A DNA stretch of 64,000 nt, taken from the NCBI GenBank assembly GCA_029449245.1, contig JANATF010000004.1:930001-994000 (forward strand). Reading direction: 5' to 3'. Position 1 is the stretch's first letter; every line of letters begins with the position of its first letter. Positions 1 to 10,175 of this stretch are shown piece by piece. The stretch comes from Mortierella alpina. Lineage: Eukaryota > Mortierellomycota > Mortierellomycetes > Mortierellales > Mortierellaceae. Both the position numbers and the translations under genes were made by a program. Below the pieces are notes generated by a model. The model had not been told where the DNA came from. It saw only the letters and a list, made by a program, of their open reading frames with translations, and searched no databases.

Positions 1-1509
1 ACCGTGCGACGTGGAGGCTGGTCCAACTTGCTGAGCTGGCGCAAGGTTTCCCAGGCAATAAAGCATCCTGCGCCATCATCGACCGCACCGCTACCCACGT
101 CCCAGCTGTCAATGTGGCCACCAACGACGACGATCTCCTCAGGGGTTTCGCGACCCTTGAGTTCTGCAATGATGTTGCGAGAGATTTTGGACTGGAGGTG
201 AGTCGTGGCGGACATGGTGAGATGGACTTTGGGCCAGTCTGGGAACCTGGCTGGGTCCTGTTGATGTCGCTTGAGGGATCGGTCCAGGAGCTGGGCGTCT
301 TCGATCGAGATGGACGCTGCGGGGATCTTGGCGGCGTTCGAGCTGCCCGTGTGAGTGGACTGGAGGGATAAAGGTCCGATGGAACGAACGAGGACCGCGA
401 CCGCGCCATATTCTTGAGCCCAGATGGCACCCTTTACTCGGAAGACGACGTCCGTGGAGTAGGACTGGAAGGGTTTGTTGAACAGCACAATTCTTCCTTT
501 GAGTTGACCAGATTCACCAAGTTGATCGAGTTGTTCTTTCGAGGTGACGACGATGATTTCGGCCTTGAGGCCGTTCTTGGGATCCGGAGTAGGGGCACTG
601 AAGCCGAGGCCGAGCATGTGGAGCTTGACGGGTCCGCGGGTGGGAGAAAGGAAGTAGAGAGACTCTTGGTTGCGTTGCCAATCATCCACGACGACGTCTT
701 CGGTCGTGACGGAGAGGCCGTCAGCCTCGAGTCTTTCAACGATCCAGTCGATGGACTAGAGAAACGGGTCAAGGAAGGAAAGGGATGGGGATGGGGGGGT
801 TCGTGAGAACGACAGACAGGCCCGCAGGAAAGGGTTGTTGTTGTTGTTAGTATTTGTGATCACAGAAGACAAGTCTAAGAGGAACGAACCCATCTGATGG
901 GAAGAATCGAGTCCAAATTGGGTGATCATGGACCATTATGAGCCTTCTGTATCTCACGGGTCTAAAAACGAACAAGTTCTCTTACCTTCTCCAAGGCTTT
1001 CGAGCCAGCGATTCGGTTGCCAAAGGTGTCGGTCATCTCGGCCAGACGATCCCAGACAATGCTAAGGCGAACCATGCAATCGATACGACACAGGGGAAGC
1101 ATGAGTGGGGAGGCGCGGTGTGCGATCACTGAAACTATCAAGCTATGTCGAAACAAGATATGTGCACGCTTTTTTCATTATACCTGGACTCGAGACTGCC
1201 TGCAATGAGGGTGTCGACATTAGCCTGTAGGTGGCTCTCGAATGCATACTTGGACGGCCGCTTCTTGTGGTCCTTGACTTTCTTACCATGGCGGTGGTGT
1301 CTGTGGCCTGCATTGTCGTCCACGTCCACAAGCACCCAGAAGAACAGGTAGAATGCCAAGACAAAGAGCGACAGCTTGTAGAAGCCCATGCGGAGCTTGC
1401 GACGATGCAAGGCCTGGGCATCTTGCTGCTGCTGCTGCTCAGCTGTAGTAGCATCACCAGCGTCCTCGGCCGTTGTGGGTAAAAGAGAATACTGCTTCTT
1501 CTCGCTCAT
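1..1509 (-). CDS. CPQ: Carboxypeptidase Q-like M28 peptidase, membrane-anchored (C-terminus outside window)
   Basis: Zinc metallopeptidase of family M28, most like human carboxypeptidase Q, which trims dipeptides in the secretory/lysosomal system. Three exons are visible on the minus strand: 1184-1509, 986-1061 and 1-755, the last running off the left edge. All junctions are GT-AG and keep phase. Residues 1-43 are polar with a Gln run. Residues 44-62 form one hydrophobic segment followed by a His/Lys-rich stretch, which suggests a type II membrane protein with the enzyme in the lumen or vacuole. The family start motif YDRLAEM-like (WDRLAEMTDTFGNRIAGS) follows exon 1. Near residue 345 is GGHIDSWDVGSGAVDDGAG, which carries the first zinc His and the bridging Asp. 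The remaining zinc ligands lie beyond the edge. The start is the only upstream in-frame ATG. The family is clear; substrate and location are inferred. Confidence 0.9.
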
Positions 1510-1915
1510 TGTGGTTGCATGGAATGAGGGAGGAGAGGGAGAAAAGAGTAAGGGGCTGGTTGGTTGATGGGAAATGGGCCGTACTAGAAATAAGACAGGG
1601 TATGGAAATTGCGGACTAGTATGACAACTGGTAGGACTGGGTCCCTTCCAACAAATGCGCAGAGGGCTTGCTTCCTTTCAAACGGGGACATGGGCGACAA
1701 ATTCTTGGATCAAGGATCGCCTCTCGCAGACAGGTTTCTACCGTATCCAAATAGGCTGTTGATGGACACGCTCCCCTCCCTCCCCCAAGCACACAAAGAC
1801 ATTATAACCCCCGCCCCTTCCCAAAAAGGACTGACTAGAGATGTGAAGTTCACACAATTTATTTTGTTGTGAGGTGAAGAAGCAAAGGGTAAGAGTACAG
1901 GGAGGCAACAATTCT
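1510..1915. other. Intergenic: peptidase promoter / uL2 3' region
   Basis: About 400 bp between the start of the peptidase gene and the stop of the uL2 gene, both on the minus strand. It must hold the peptidase promoter and the uL2 3' UTR. I see no further gene or conspicuous motif. Confidence 0.5.
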
Positions 1916-3222
1916 TTACTCCTTGAGCTTCTTGGAACCACGGAGCAAACCGGTACGGCGGGCAGCAATGAGACCAGACTTCTGTCCGGGGACGGCATCG
2001 CGAGCAATGGTCGAGGCGTGACCGATGTGCTGATGGTTTCCTCCTCCGTGGGGATGGTCGACGGGGTTCATAGCAACACCACGAGTCTTGGGCCAAGAGT
2101 TGCGCTTGACGCGGTACTTGTGGTAAGCACGACCGGCCTTCAACAGGGGCTTGTCAATACGACCACCTCCAGCAACGATACCAACGGTGGCACGAGCGGT
2201 CGAGAAGACGACCTTCTTGGCACCGGAGGGGAGCTTGATGCGGGTCTTGCCATCATCGGTGTTGTGGCCAATGACGGTGGCGTAACCTCCGGAGGTACGG
2301 GCAAGAGCGCCACGATCACCGACGGTCTCCTCGACGTTGCAGACAACGGTACCCTCGGGCATGGAGCCCAAAGGAAGGACGTTACCAATGTTCAAGGCAG
2401 CCTTCTTACCGCAGTAGATGAACTGACCAGTGTAGGTACCCTCTAAAGACAAGGCAGGAATAAAGCGAAGACAGGTGAAACGTTAGCACTGGGTTGCACA
2501 AAGAGACAGATCATGAAGTAAGAACGATGTGCGGCCATTGAACACTCACCAGTGGCAATGAAAGTCTCAGTGCGCATCTTGTATCTAGAGGGACACAGCA
2601 GGAGAGAAATCATCAGGAATATGTCAGAGGTTTGGCCGAGAGTGCGAAAGAACTGTGCTGGTGTGTTCCGATGTGGTCGATCTTGAAGAGTGTGCCTCTA
2701 GGGCTTTGATCATGAGATCAGAGTCCTGAACCCAGTGAAGAAATACGCTCGGTCCTAATTGATGATTTGCAGGTCCAAGGCATCAACGAGGTCGGTCGAA
2801 TCGCTGTCCAACTATGAAGCAGACGACGATGAAGAGTGCGTTGCTTCTTCCTGATATCCTTTGGACTACCCTTGCTTTGCTTCCATCCTTGCTCCTGCCC
2901 CCTCCCCGCTTCTCAAGCCGATCCCATAAGCCATGCCCCCCCCCCGTTCTGCGTTTTGATGGTCCCTTTGTGGATTATATAAAGTAGAGTAAGCAGCTGT
3001 CATTTGCGGGTTGGTTTACCTGTAGGGATCACGGAACTGGACCTTGGCGAGGGGGGCGCCACGACCGGGGTCGTGGATAACCTCCTTGACGATTCCGCGA
3101 ATGTAACCGGTACGCTCGGCGAAATCGAGGGAGCGCAACTTGGCGGCACCCTTGCGCAGACGAGTGTGCGACTTGAAGATTCCTCCGGGACCCTTACGCT
3201 GAGCACGAATAACACGACCCAT
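1916..3222 (-). CDS. RPL2: 60S ribosomal protein uL2 (yeast L2 / human L8)
   Basis: Core protein of the large ribosomal subunit, close to the peptidyl-transferase centre. Three exons (3020-3222, 2550-2584, 1916-2442) give 254 residues, the length of yeast L2. The middle exon is only 35 nt and encodes the [11 protein letters not shown] segment; its donor and acceptor phases fit exactly. The N-terminus [11 protein letters not shown] and the C-terminal [14 protein letters not shown] motif with its conserved histidine identify the family without doubt. The first intron is 435 bp, long for this locus, as is common in fungal ribosomal-protein genes. I looked there for a box C/D snoRNA and found no convincing C plus D pair in the sense orientation. 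Confidence 0.97.
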
Positions 3223-4135
3223 TTTCTAAGAGAGATAAAAAGAGAAGGTGATGAGTGGGGCGGGCAGGGTTCAGCGATTGAATCAAAGTTTCGTCATGGA
3301 ATGGGAGTGTGAGATCCTGTGTCCCTGAATGCTGACTGAATCACTGTGTCATGGCTAGTGCCTCCTGTTCGTTTCTCAGTGCGATGTCTCTGCATACAAG
3401 ATCCTTGGCTCAGATGGAGTAGTTCCATGGTACAGAGGTCGATGCAGTAGAGACCGACCGCAAGTTCCTTTTTTGTTGTCCAGTCCCAGGTCCCTGGTCG
3501 CACCACAAAGATGGATGGTTCCCAGTGGCACTGACGACCAGTGCCTGTCCCATGAGCACCTGCTTCAAGCAAGTGTGCAGAAATGGGGGATATGCTGTCC
3601 CCCCAATCAGATCATTGGTTGAAATGAAGCCATTTCCGCCATGATGCTGACGAATGATCCTTTGTAGTTGCTTTTTTTTTATGGCTGATCCAGTCGCCCC
3701 TTCAGTCCTGAAGTGCATGGTGTGGATATGTGCAATAGGCCGATGGATAGGTGCGCTGGATGGATCGGTGGGTGTGTTCTCTCCATGGATGGATCCTGCG
3801 AATGCCACTTGTAGTCACACCTTAAAAAATCGTGGAAAGAGAAGGGCTCGCTGGACTTGGTCGGGCGGATCATGATATCCTCAAGTTGCAGTGGCTTGAT
3901 TGCTGCCAGACTACGAGTTGGCACGTGACAACTTACTCTCTCCAGGCTGACATCCATTGCGAGCACCGAGACGCATTGTGGGCAGGAGACATTAGGCAAG
4001 ATAAACGGTGTTGTGTATTGACTAACGGCCTTCTCTTTCTGTTTTAGTATTGGATGCCATTCTATCGTTCGTCCTCTACCTCCTCTCTCTCCTTCCTCGT
4101 ACGCCTATGTCGTCCTTTTTCGTTCTTGTTCTCTC
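3223..4135. other. Intergenic: uL2 promoter and eIF3f 3' region
   Basis: About 0.9 kb between the uL2 start and the eIF3f stop, both on the minus strand. It has short GGAT-rich and T-rich patches. No open frame here has protein-like composition on both sides of a plausible splice site. I see nothing else in it. Confidence 0.5.
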
Positions 4136-5566
4136 TTAGATCAACTTCTCCAGTCTCTTTGCAACCGCCAACTGCGTTCTCGTCATGTTGGCCAAGTAGA
4201 TGACCATCAAGAGATCCTGGAGGTGAGAGTTGAACATCTTCTCAAACTCGCCGGCATCGACCTTGGGCACAACGCTGACAGTGTCCATCAAGTAACGACC
4301 AACAGTGTTGTTGGCGGGCACGGTTCCTGCAAGAACTGCATCAACATATTCCGACACACGCTCCAACATCTTTTGGACCTCAATCACAGAGCGCTCCAAG
4401 TTATCCATGTCTGACAACAATGTGGTCGATCCGCTCTCAGAGCTCTTGGCGCTGGCAAGAAGTTCGACTAGACAAAAAGAGTAAAAGGATACCACCAGTG
4501 GCAGACGCAAGGTTAATCGGGGGGATCTGACATCCACAATCATGAATCACACTTCTCTCGCATACACAACGACACACAAGTCATAGAAACAATCCACATA
4601 CGTCCAGCTCTCTCAGCCTTGAAGTACTTGACATCGCAGGGGATGGGGATGAACATGCAGTTATCAGCCTTGGATGTGATGCCGACGGGGGCAGAGATAT
4701 AGGTCTTGACGCCCAAACGCTCGTTGGTCAAGGCAGTATCCATGGTCAAGTGAACAGCAGGGAAGGAAGAGACCTCCTTCTGGTAAAAGTCGTGAATCAA
4801 GGCAGAGTAAGAGTTGAGATCGGCACCAGTGGCGTACCTAGATGTACATGGTAAATGGATACCAATGTGTCCTTTCTTCGTCAGCTCACGATTCGTGGTT
4901 GAACATGAAAAACAAAAAAAAATATATACTGCGCGATCATAGGGGCATGAAGTCACTGCTGTAGCAAGGCGTATTACCATCCGACAATGACCTCCTTGGG
5001 GTTGACCTGCTTGTGGAGATCAAACATGGTGCGGTGGTATTCCATATCAACCTCAACCTAGGACAATCAAACGGCAACAAAACAAAAGGTGGAAGGGGTT
5101 AGCCTGAGACTGAAAACAAGAAATCCAAGCATTGATGGCGATCCGCTGAGGCTGGTTCCTGAACAGAAATACAAAATAGAGCCGTATCCCGCAGTATTGT
5201 TGATGATCAAGAAGGATCCCAGAAGAGGTCCAAAAAAGAAGCGAAAAACGTGAGGCACAGCAGCGAGATCGCAATCCATCCTGAGGTTATTACCTGGTCC
5301 TGGGACTCGAGATGAGGAACGGGGTAGCATCCCTTGATCTCGACCTCGGTACCATCCTCGCTACGGACACCCAAGAGGGTACCGATGACTCTGTCCTGAC
5401 CGGCGTTGCGGCGCAAGTAATGATCGAGAACGGAAAAGAACACCAGGGGGTTGACGCTGGTGGCGAATGCACGGGGCTGAGCCAGGGAGACAACGGGGGC
5501 GGCGGCGCTGGCAACGGTGTGCACAGCGGGCAGAGCCAGGTGCAGGGTCGAGGTGTTGTCGAACAT
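4136..5566 (-). CDS. EIF3F: Translation initiation factor eIF3 subunit F
   Basis: Subunit of the eIF3 complex that recruits mRNA and initiator tRNA to the 40S subunit. Four exons (5294-5566, 4978-5057, 4602-4837, 4136-4467) give 306 residues, normal for the family. An MPN domain spans roughly residues 25-160, with DHYLRRN and DRVIGTLLG near its start. Where active MPN+ proteases have the His-x-His zinc motif, this protein reads GWYATGADLNSYSALIHDFY. Those histidines are missing, so it is an MPN- scaffold, as expected for eIF3f. The C-terminal helical region ends with NTVGRYLMD and DLLMVIYLANMTRTQL, both typical of eIF3f. The start is the first ATG in frame; a TTG two codons upstream was not used. 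Confidence 0.95.
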
Positions 5567-5956
5567 GATCAAGTGCTTTGAGGATGGCGAAAGCTTTGGA
5601 ATGGTGGAGCGACGAACGATCTAATGTGCCTGCGCTCGAAAAAAATAATAACACTTGGAGTGTCCTTATGCGCCCCAAATGAGGCGAGCAGTTGGAGTGG
5701 TGACGTGGCACCTTTCTCAATTGACCAACAGTGTTAAGACGACAGCTCAATATGACAAGAACAAGTGTATTTTCAGGTACAGCTATTACTGGCATTAAAC
5801 GACTATCGTACAAGGATCTGATGGAAAAGAAGAACAAAAATGACACTACACTATATAAAAAGACAAGGATGGGGCAAGAGGGTAGGGTGGGAGCGGCAGC
5901 GTGGTCAGACATCAAGTCGCTGCGCGCAAGCAAAGTTTCCCCTGGGGGGTTTTTTT
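5567..5956. other. Intergenic: eIF3f promoter / mitoferrin 3' region
   Basis: About 390 bp between the eIF3f start and the mitoferrin stop. It contains an AT-rich patch around 5760-5870 that probably belongs to the mitoferrin 3' UTR. No gene seen. Confidence 0.5.
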
Positions 5957-7649
5957 TTACATGGCGATGGGCTGCTTGTCAAGCTTTTGACGGCTCAGGA
6001 ACCACTTTCCATACTCGTATACGCTCCACGAGATGGCCGTCGCTGGCATATGGCTCAGAATACGAGGCTGGAGACCCTTTGCGAAACCAGCGACTCCCTG
6101 GCGCTGGTAGATCAGTCTCCATGCCTCGACCAGACCACTACAGTTCCTTATCCTCATATCCTTGGATTCGCCTCGGGTCTGCAAAAGAGTCTTGGCAACG
6201 TCCAATGGCGTGGTAAGAGCTGCTGCCATACCACCGGCAACACCACCGGCCATGATGTGGGTCATGGGGTCGTATTGCCCTGAGGGGTTCAGGACCTTGC
6301 GCAGGTATTCGTAAGTTGCAAACTGGATGGACTGGAAGGGGATGGTCATGGTCAGGGTGGTGGGGTATGAGATGTAGAAAGCGCGAAGTCCCTCGGTCCG
6401 GTAGACCTTGCTGGCACAGTCCATGGCACTCCTGTAGACAGATCCGTGCAGCTGCATTCTCTGCTTGATAACGTCGAATGGAGTCATCAGAGCATCGTGG
6501 GCAGTTGTGGCACAAGCACCAGCAGCAGCTATTATCAGATGGAAAATGGAGTAGAAGAAAAAGCGCAGTTATCGTTAGTGTCAGAGACGTTGTATTCGGT
6601 TCAACCCCTGCTCTCTACCCTGTCAATTGAAAGCAGTTTTGTTTTTGTTTTGTTTTTTTAGTGTCTCTTTGTTGGTCGGGCCGTTTCTGCTCACTCTTGC
6701 AATTTGTGCGCCTCTGCCCTACTTCTCTCCCACTCACGCTCGCGCACAAACAACCTCTCCTTCCCGACGATGTGTCCCTCTTATCGCCCAGTCCAGTCAG
6801 CCAGCATGACAGAAACGCCAAGTCTGCGTGGGTGCATTGTTCGCTGCGTTCCGTGTGCTGTTTGGACGCCCCCAGTGATTCAAGACCCCCAAACACACAA
6901 CCACCAGCTCCAACTGTTCTGTTTGACCTTGGGAGATTATCAGTCCACACAAACCCACCACGCCCTCACATCTGGGAAGAATGAAGTTTTTCTGTTTTCT
7001 CCCCCACCCGCTTCAACAAATGCTTCTCTTTGCTTACCTGCAGCAGCAATATGGTGTCCTGATCCGCTTCCGCCAAACGCATGCTTAGCGTGTTCGTAAA
7101 CAGCAAAGTGAAGGGCGTGTGCAGGGCCAGCGCCCATGATCATCGAGTTCACACCCCTCCAAAGAGTCCTGGCACCCTCGGTTGTCGTGATCCTGGAAGC
7201 AGCATTGATCACACCGCTGTAAACTGCTTGAGGTGTCGGCTGCAGGATTTGCATGCGGGTCTATTTTTTTTTTTGTGTTTGTTTTTTGGGGGCGGGGAGA
7301 GGATTTTGCAGGATTATACGGGTCAGCGAAACAGAACGATCAACATTGGTGCTCATGATGTAGGGAGTCAAGCTGATGGATTTCAAGGAACAATGAGGTT
7401 GGATTGATCCAACCCGCTCGTTCAAGAAAGAGTGAAAGTACGCCCACCTTGGGTGCGTATTGTATTTTTTTTGGTGTCTCTGCAAGGAGGACTCTTTTGC
7501 TGCGCGGTTGTGTATATTACCTTGATAGAGTCGACAGGGTACATAATAGCATGCTCAGCGATACCGGCAAAGGCACCGGCAGCCAAGTGGGCGACCACGG
7601 AGTAGTTCTCGGGCAGAGCCTCGTATTCGTATTCTTCTTCTTGGGACAT
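5957..7649 (-). CDS. MRS4: Mitoferrin, mitochondrial iron carrier (SLC25A28/37, yeast Mrs3/4)
   Basis: Inner-membrane carrier that brings ferrous iron into mitochondria for haem and Fe-S cluster synthesis. Three exons (7521-7649, 7038-7260, 5957-6528) give 307 residues. The three carrier repeats have their signatures PVDSIKTR, PFDVIKQR and PLDVAKTLL. The segments MAAG-like HLAAGAFAGIAEHAIMYP and EGARTLWRGVNSMIMGAGPAH are characteristic of mitoferrin rather than other SLC25 members. The start is the first in-frame ATG, just before EEEYEYEALPEN; the open frame continues upstream only from a TTG. Intron 2 is about 500 bp. The upstream region contains repeated ATCTGATAR sites, described separately, which fits iron-dependent control of this gene. 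Confidence 0.93.
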
Positions 7650-7928
7650 TCTGCGAGGTATGAGATATGGAGTGTGGGCAAAGGAGGAGGAGATCGAGCT
7701 TGCTGGCAGGAGATAGAATGCAGCTGGGGGTATCTGTGGGCGAAATGAATTTGGGCGCAAGGGAAGGAGCAGGAAGAGAAAGAGAAAGAGAGACGCAGAG
7801 TGGAGAGACGAAGGTCGGAAGAAGAAAAGAGCGACAACGAGTGAGGATGGGGGGTTGGAGAGCGAAGGAAGGGAGAAAAGAGGAAAAAAGAGAGGGGTCA
7901 GCTTTTCTCTGTGGTCGAGTAGATATGT

Positions 7929-7939
7929 CTATCAGATAA
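7929..7939. promoter_or_regulatory. Double GATA site near the mitoferrin promoter
   Basis: CTATCAGATAA reads ATCTGATAG on the minus strand and AGATAA on the plus strand. The two overlapping GATA cores lie about 280 bp upstream of the mitoferrin ATG. ATCWGATAA is the known core site of fungal iron-regulating GATA factors (Urbs1/SREA/Sre1 family). Use here is inferred. Confidence 0.45.
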
Positions 7940-8384
7940 CCTGGGTTCAAGCCAATCTGCTGTTTGAGTTTCATTTCATTGGCGCGCAAGAACTCTGTGT
8001 GCCCTGTCGGCCCTGTCTGGCGAGGTCGTCCCCGTCATCGACCCCCGCCGTGTGTTTTCAGTGGTGACTCTTTTCTCCCATTCGTCTGCGCTCTCTCGTC
8101 GTGTCCTGTGGATCCCGACAGATGGATAGCCCGCCGACCGATCGCTTTCTCGCCACCGCGCAAGTCCTCTCCCATCAGATAGCCGCTGATTTCACATGGG
8201 TGAAATAGGAGCCCTCAAAGCGACCAACCGCCCGCCTTTATCTCCCATCTAAACCTAAGCGACCCATTATCCTCTCCTCCACCACTCCATGGCGATGATG
8301 AGTTATGTTGTCAACCTATCATCATACCTCTCTACTCATTCATTCATTTTTATACACTCGCTCTCGCAAGTCTTCTGTGTATGG

Positions 8385-8547
8385 ACATGCACTCACCCGC
8401 ACTCACTCACCTACCCACTCCCTCACCCACACGCCCACACACCCACTCACTCACTCGTCCACTCACTCACCCACTCACTCATCCACCCACACATCCACTC
8501 ATCCACTCATCCACTCACTCTCTTCACACTCACTCAAGAAACTGATA
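8385..8547 (+). repeat. CACTCA/CCACTCAC-type simple repeat
   Basis: Degenerate tandem repeat of CACTCA, CCAC and CATCCA units over about 160 bp. The plus-strand reading (Thr-His-Ser-Leu repeats) is an artefact of the repeat. It lies in the mitoferrin upstream region. Confidence 0.85.
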
Positions 8548-9555
8548 ATGGGCTGGACTCAAAAGAAATATGGCTCCCGCTCACAACGTCCGCCAGGTGG
8601 GAGACCATCTGGGAATGAATACAAAAATAAACGTGGGATACACAAAGAACAAAAAAAAAAAAAAAAGACTTGCTCTGCCTGCTGAAGAACCCTGGCTGTC
8701 TTAAATGTGCAGCTGGGCATGCCTGTGATGGATATGGGGAGGGGGGACAATCGGTCCTTGATACTCTCGATCAACGCCCAAACTGCGCTCTCCTTGGCAC
8801 CTCCTGCCCGGCAAATCCTCTCTCTCCCACTCTCTCTCTCTTGCTGGTCATTTGTTTAGTGGGCGTAAACATCGAGATAATAGGATAAACAGAGAGGATG
8901 AAAAAAAAATGAGGGACCCTTGTAGTCTGTTGACACTATGCTCAGATGGAACAAATAGTGCATGCATGCAAGCAAGCAAGAAAATGACCCGGGTGTGACA
9001 GAGAAAAAGTAAACAATTTTTTTTTGGAGGCTCACAGTCGCTGTCATTGAGCGATGATACCGTCTTCTCCCATTCCTTCTCCCCTAACCATTCGGTCTCC
9101 CTCCAAGGTTGGACTATCATGGGTAACGGTCGAGTTGCAGTTGTCGCAGGAGCGATCTGCACAGCGCATCTCGGGTGGGTATCCTTTTTTTTTTTTTTTT
9201 ACCTTGTGGGTATCGAAGGGCGAAACAACGCGCGGGCTGACCGATGATGTACAAAAAAGAATGTGGGGTAGAAAGAAGTATGTCGGTTGGATGTGGTGGC
9301 GAAGTGCAGCAGCAAGACTGTTCCTGATCAAGAAGGCAAAAAAGATCAGAGACTCCTGTGGAATGGAAAAGAGACTGCAGTGAAGGGAAAAAAAAGTGTC
9401 AGGTAGAGTTAGGTGGAGATAGGTGGTGACAAGTTGGCGGACAAAGGAAGAAACAGGAACGCTTGGTGGGGTGGTCGAAAAAGCAAAGCAATCAATCGAA
9501 AAAAAAAAGAGAGATCAAAAAAACAGAGCGAGGGGAAACGGCTCCCCCCCTTTTT

Positions 9556-9564
9556 TTATCAGAT
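9556..9564 (-). promoter_or_regulatory. ATCTGATAA iron-GATA-type site 1
   Basis: Exact 9-mer ATCTGATAA on the minus strand (TTATCAGAT as printed). First of four exact copies within 341 bp, about 1.9 kb upstream of the mitoferrin ATG. Confidence 0.5.
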
Positions 9565-9709
9565 TTTTCCCACCCGCACGTTTTCTTTCCCTCTCTTGCT
9601 ACTGTCCCACGTAAACAACGCCTTCATCGAGCTGAGGATGAAAATGCAAGGACAGGTCCACCTTGTTTTTCTGTGGGCAAAGGCGTCTTCCGCCCAAAGG
9701 TCTGCGCTC

Positions 9710-9718
9710 TTATCAGAT
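9710..9718 (-). promoter_or_regulatory. ATCTGATAA iron-GATA-type site 2
   Basis: Exact ATCTGATAA on the minus strand. The flanking bases GCTCTTATCAGAT are shared with site 4. Confidence 0.5.
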
Positions 9719-9746
9719 GGGAGAGAAAAGTGACGGCCCAAGTTCA

Positions 9747-9755
9747 TTATCAGAT
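9747..9755 (-). promoter_or_regulatory. ATCTGATAA iron-GATA-type site 3
   Basis: Exact ATCTGATAA on the minus strand, 37 bp from site 2, a spacing of about 3.5 helical turns. Confidence 0.5.
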
Positions 9756-9887
9756 TTGTTTTTTTTGTGAGTGAAAGAGTGTGGTGACTCGGGGCTCCGA
9801 CAAAAAAAAAAAAAAAAAAGGGCTGCGGGGATACACTCACATGCATAGACTATGTCCTAAAGGACTCATTTGAGCAAGCAATGGCTC

Positions 9888-9896
9888 TTATCAGAT
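9888..9896 (-). promoter_or_regulatory. ATCTGATAA iron-GATA-type site 4
   Basis: Exact ATCTGATAA on the minus strand, with the GCTCTTATCAGAT context of site 2. Confidence 0.5.
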
Positions 9897-10175
9897 TGCT
9901 TTTCGTTTGAATCACCCTCTCGAATGGCACGCGCTCCCCCCGCACGTACACCTTGCACCACCTTTTCGATCCTCCTCATCTCTGCGCAAAGCGTCAATCA
10001 TTGACTTTTGCCCGAACTACTACCGATCACTAGTCTAGGCGCGCATGAAAAAAATGGATATATAATATTCCTTCTCAGCAAACATTGTAATAGTAGTATA
10101 CATAAGAACGAACAAATGGTGCTGGTCTCCTGCCTTCCAGTCTCCGCTTCTCGCCGTGGGCTTGCCGGGTCTTCC

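Larger units (their letters stand above)
7650..10175. other. Large intergenic region upstream of mitoferrin
   Basis: About 2.5 kb with no convincing gene. It holds the mitoferrin promoter, a CACTCA-type repeat, several poly-A/T runs (8651-8665, 9186-9200, 9801-9819), five ATCTGATAR sites, and the 3' end of the next gene. Short open frames near 8680-8770 and 9050-9170 on the minus strand look mildly protein-like but lack a start, splice sites and continuity. Confidence 0.5.

Noticed and set aside
1874-2446. Plus-strand frame opposite the uL2 gene
   Set aside because: Antisense shadow of a strongly conserved ribosomal protein exon.
2585-3019. Box C/D snoRNA in the long uL2 intron
   Set aside because: TGATGA-like and CTGA-like motifs occur, but on the wrong strand or in the wrong order for an intronic snoRNA.
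7650-7760. N-terminal extension of mitoferrin by about 37 residues
   Set aside because: The extension begins with TTG, not ATG; carriers of this family need no presequence.
8559-8850. Minus-strand frame with a mildly protein-like segment (KESAVWALIESIKDRL)
   Set aside because: No start, no splice partner and a poly-A run interrupts it; no family recognised.
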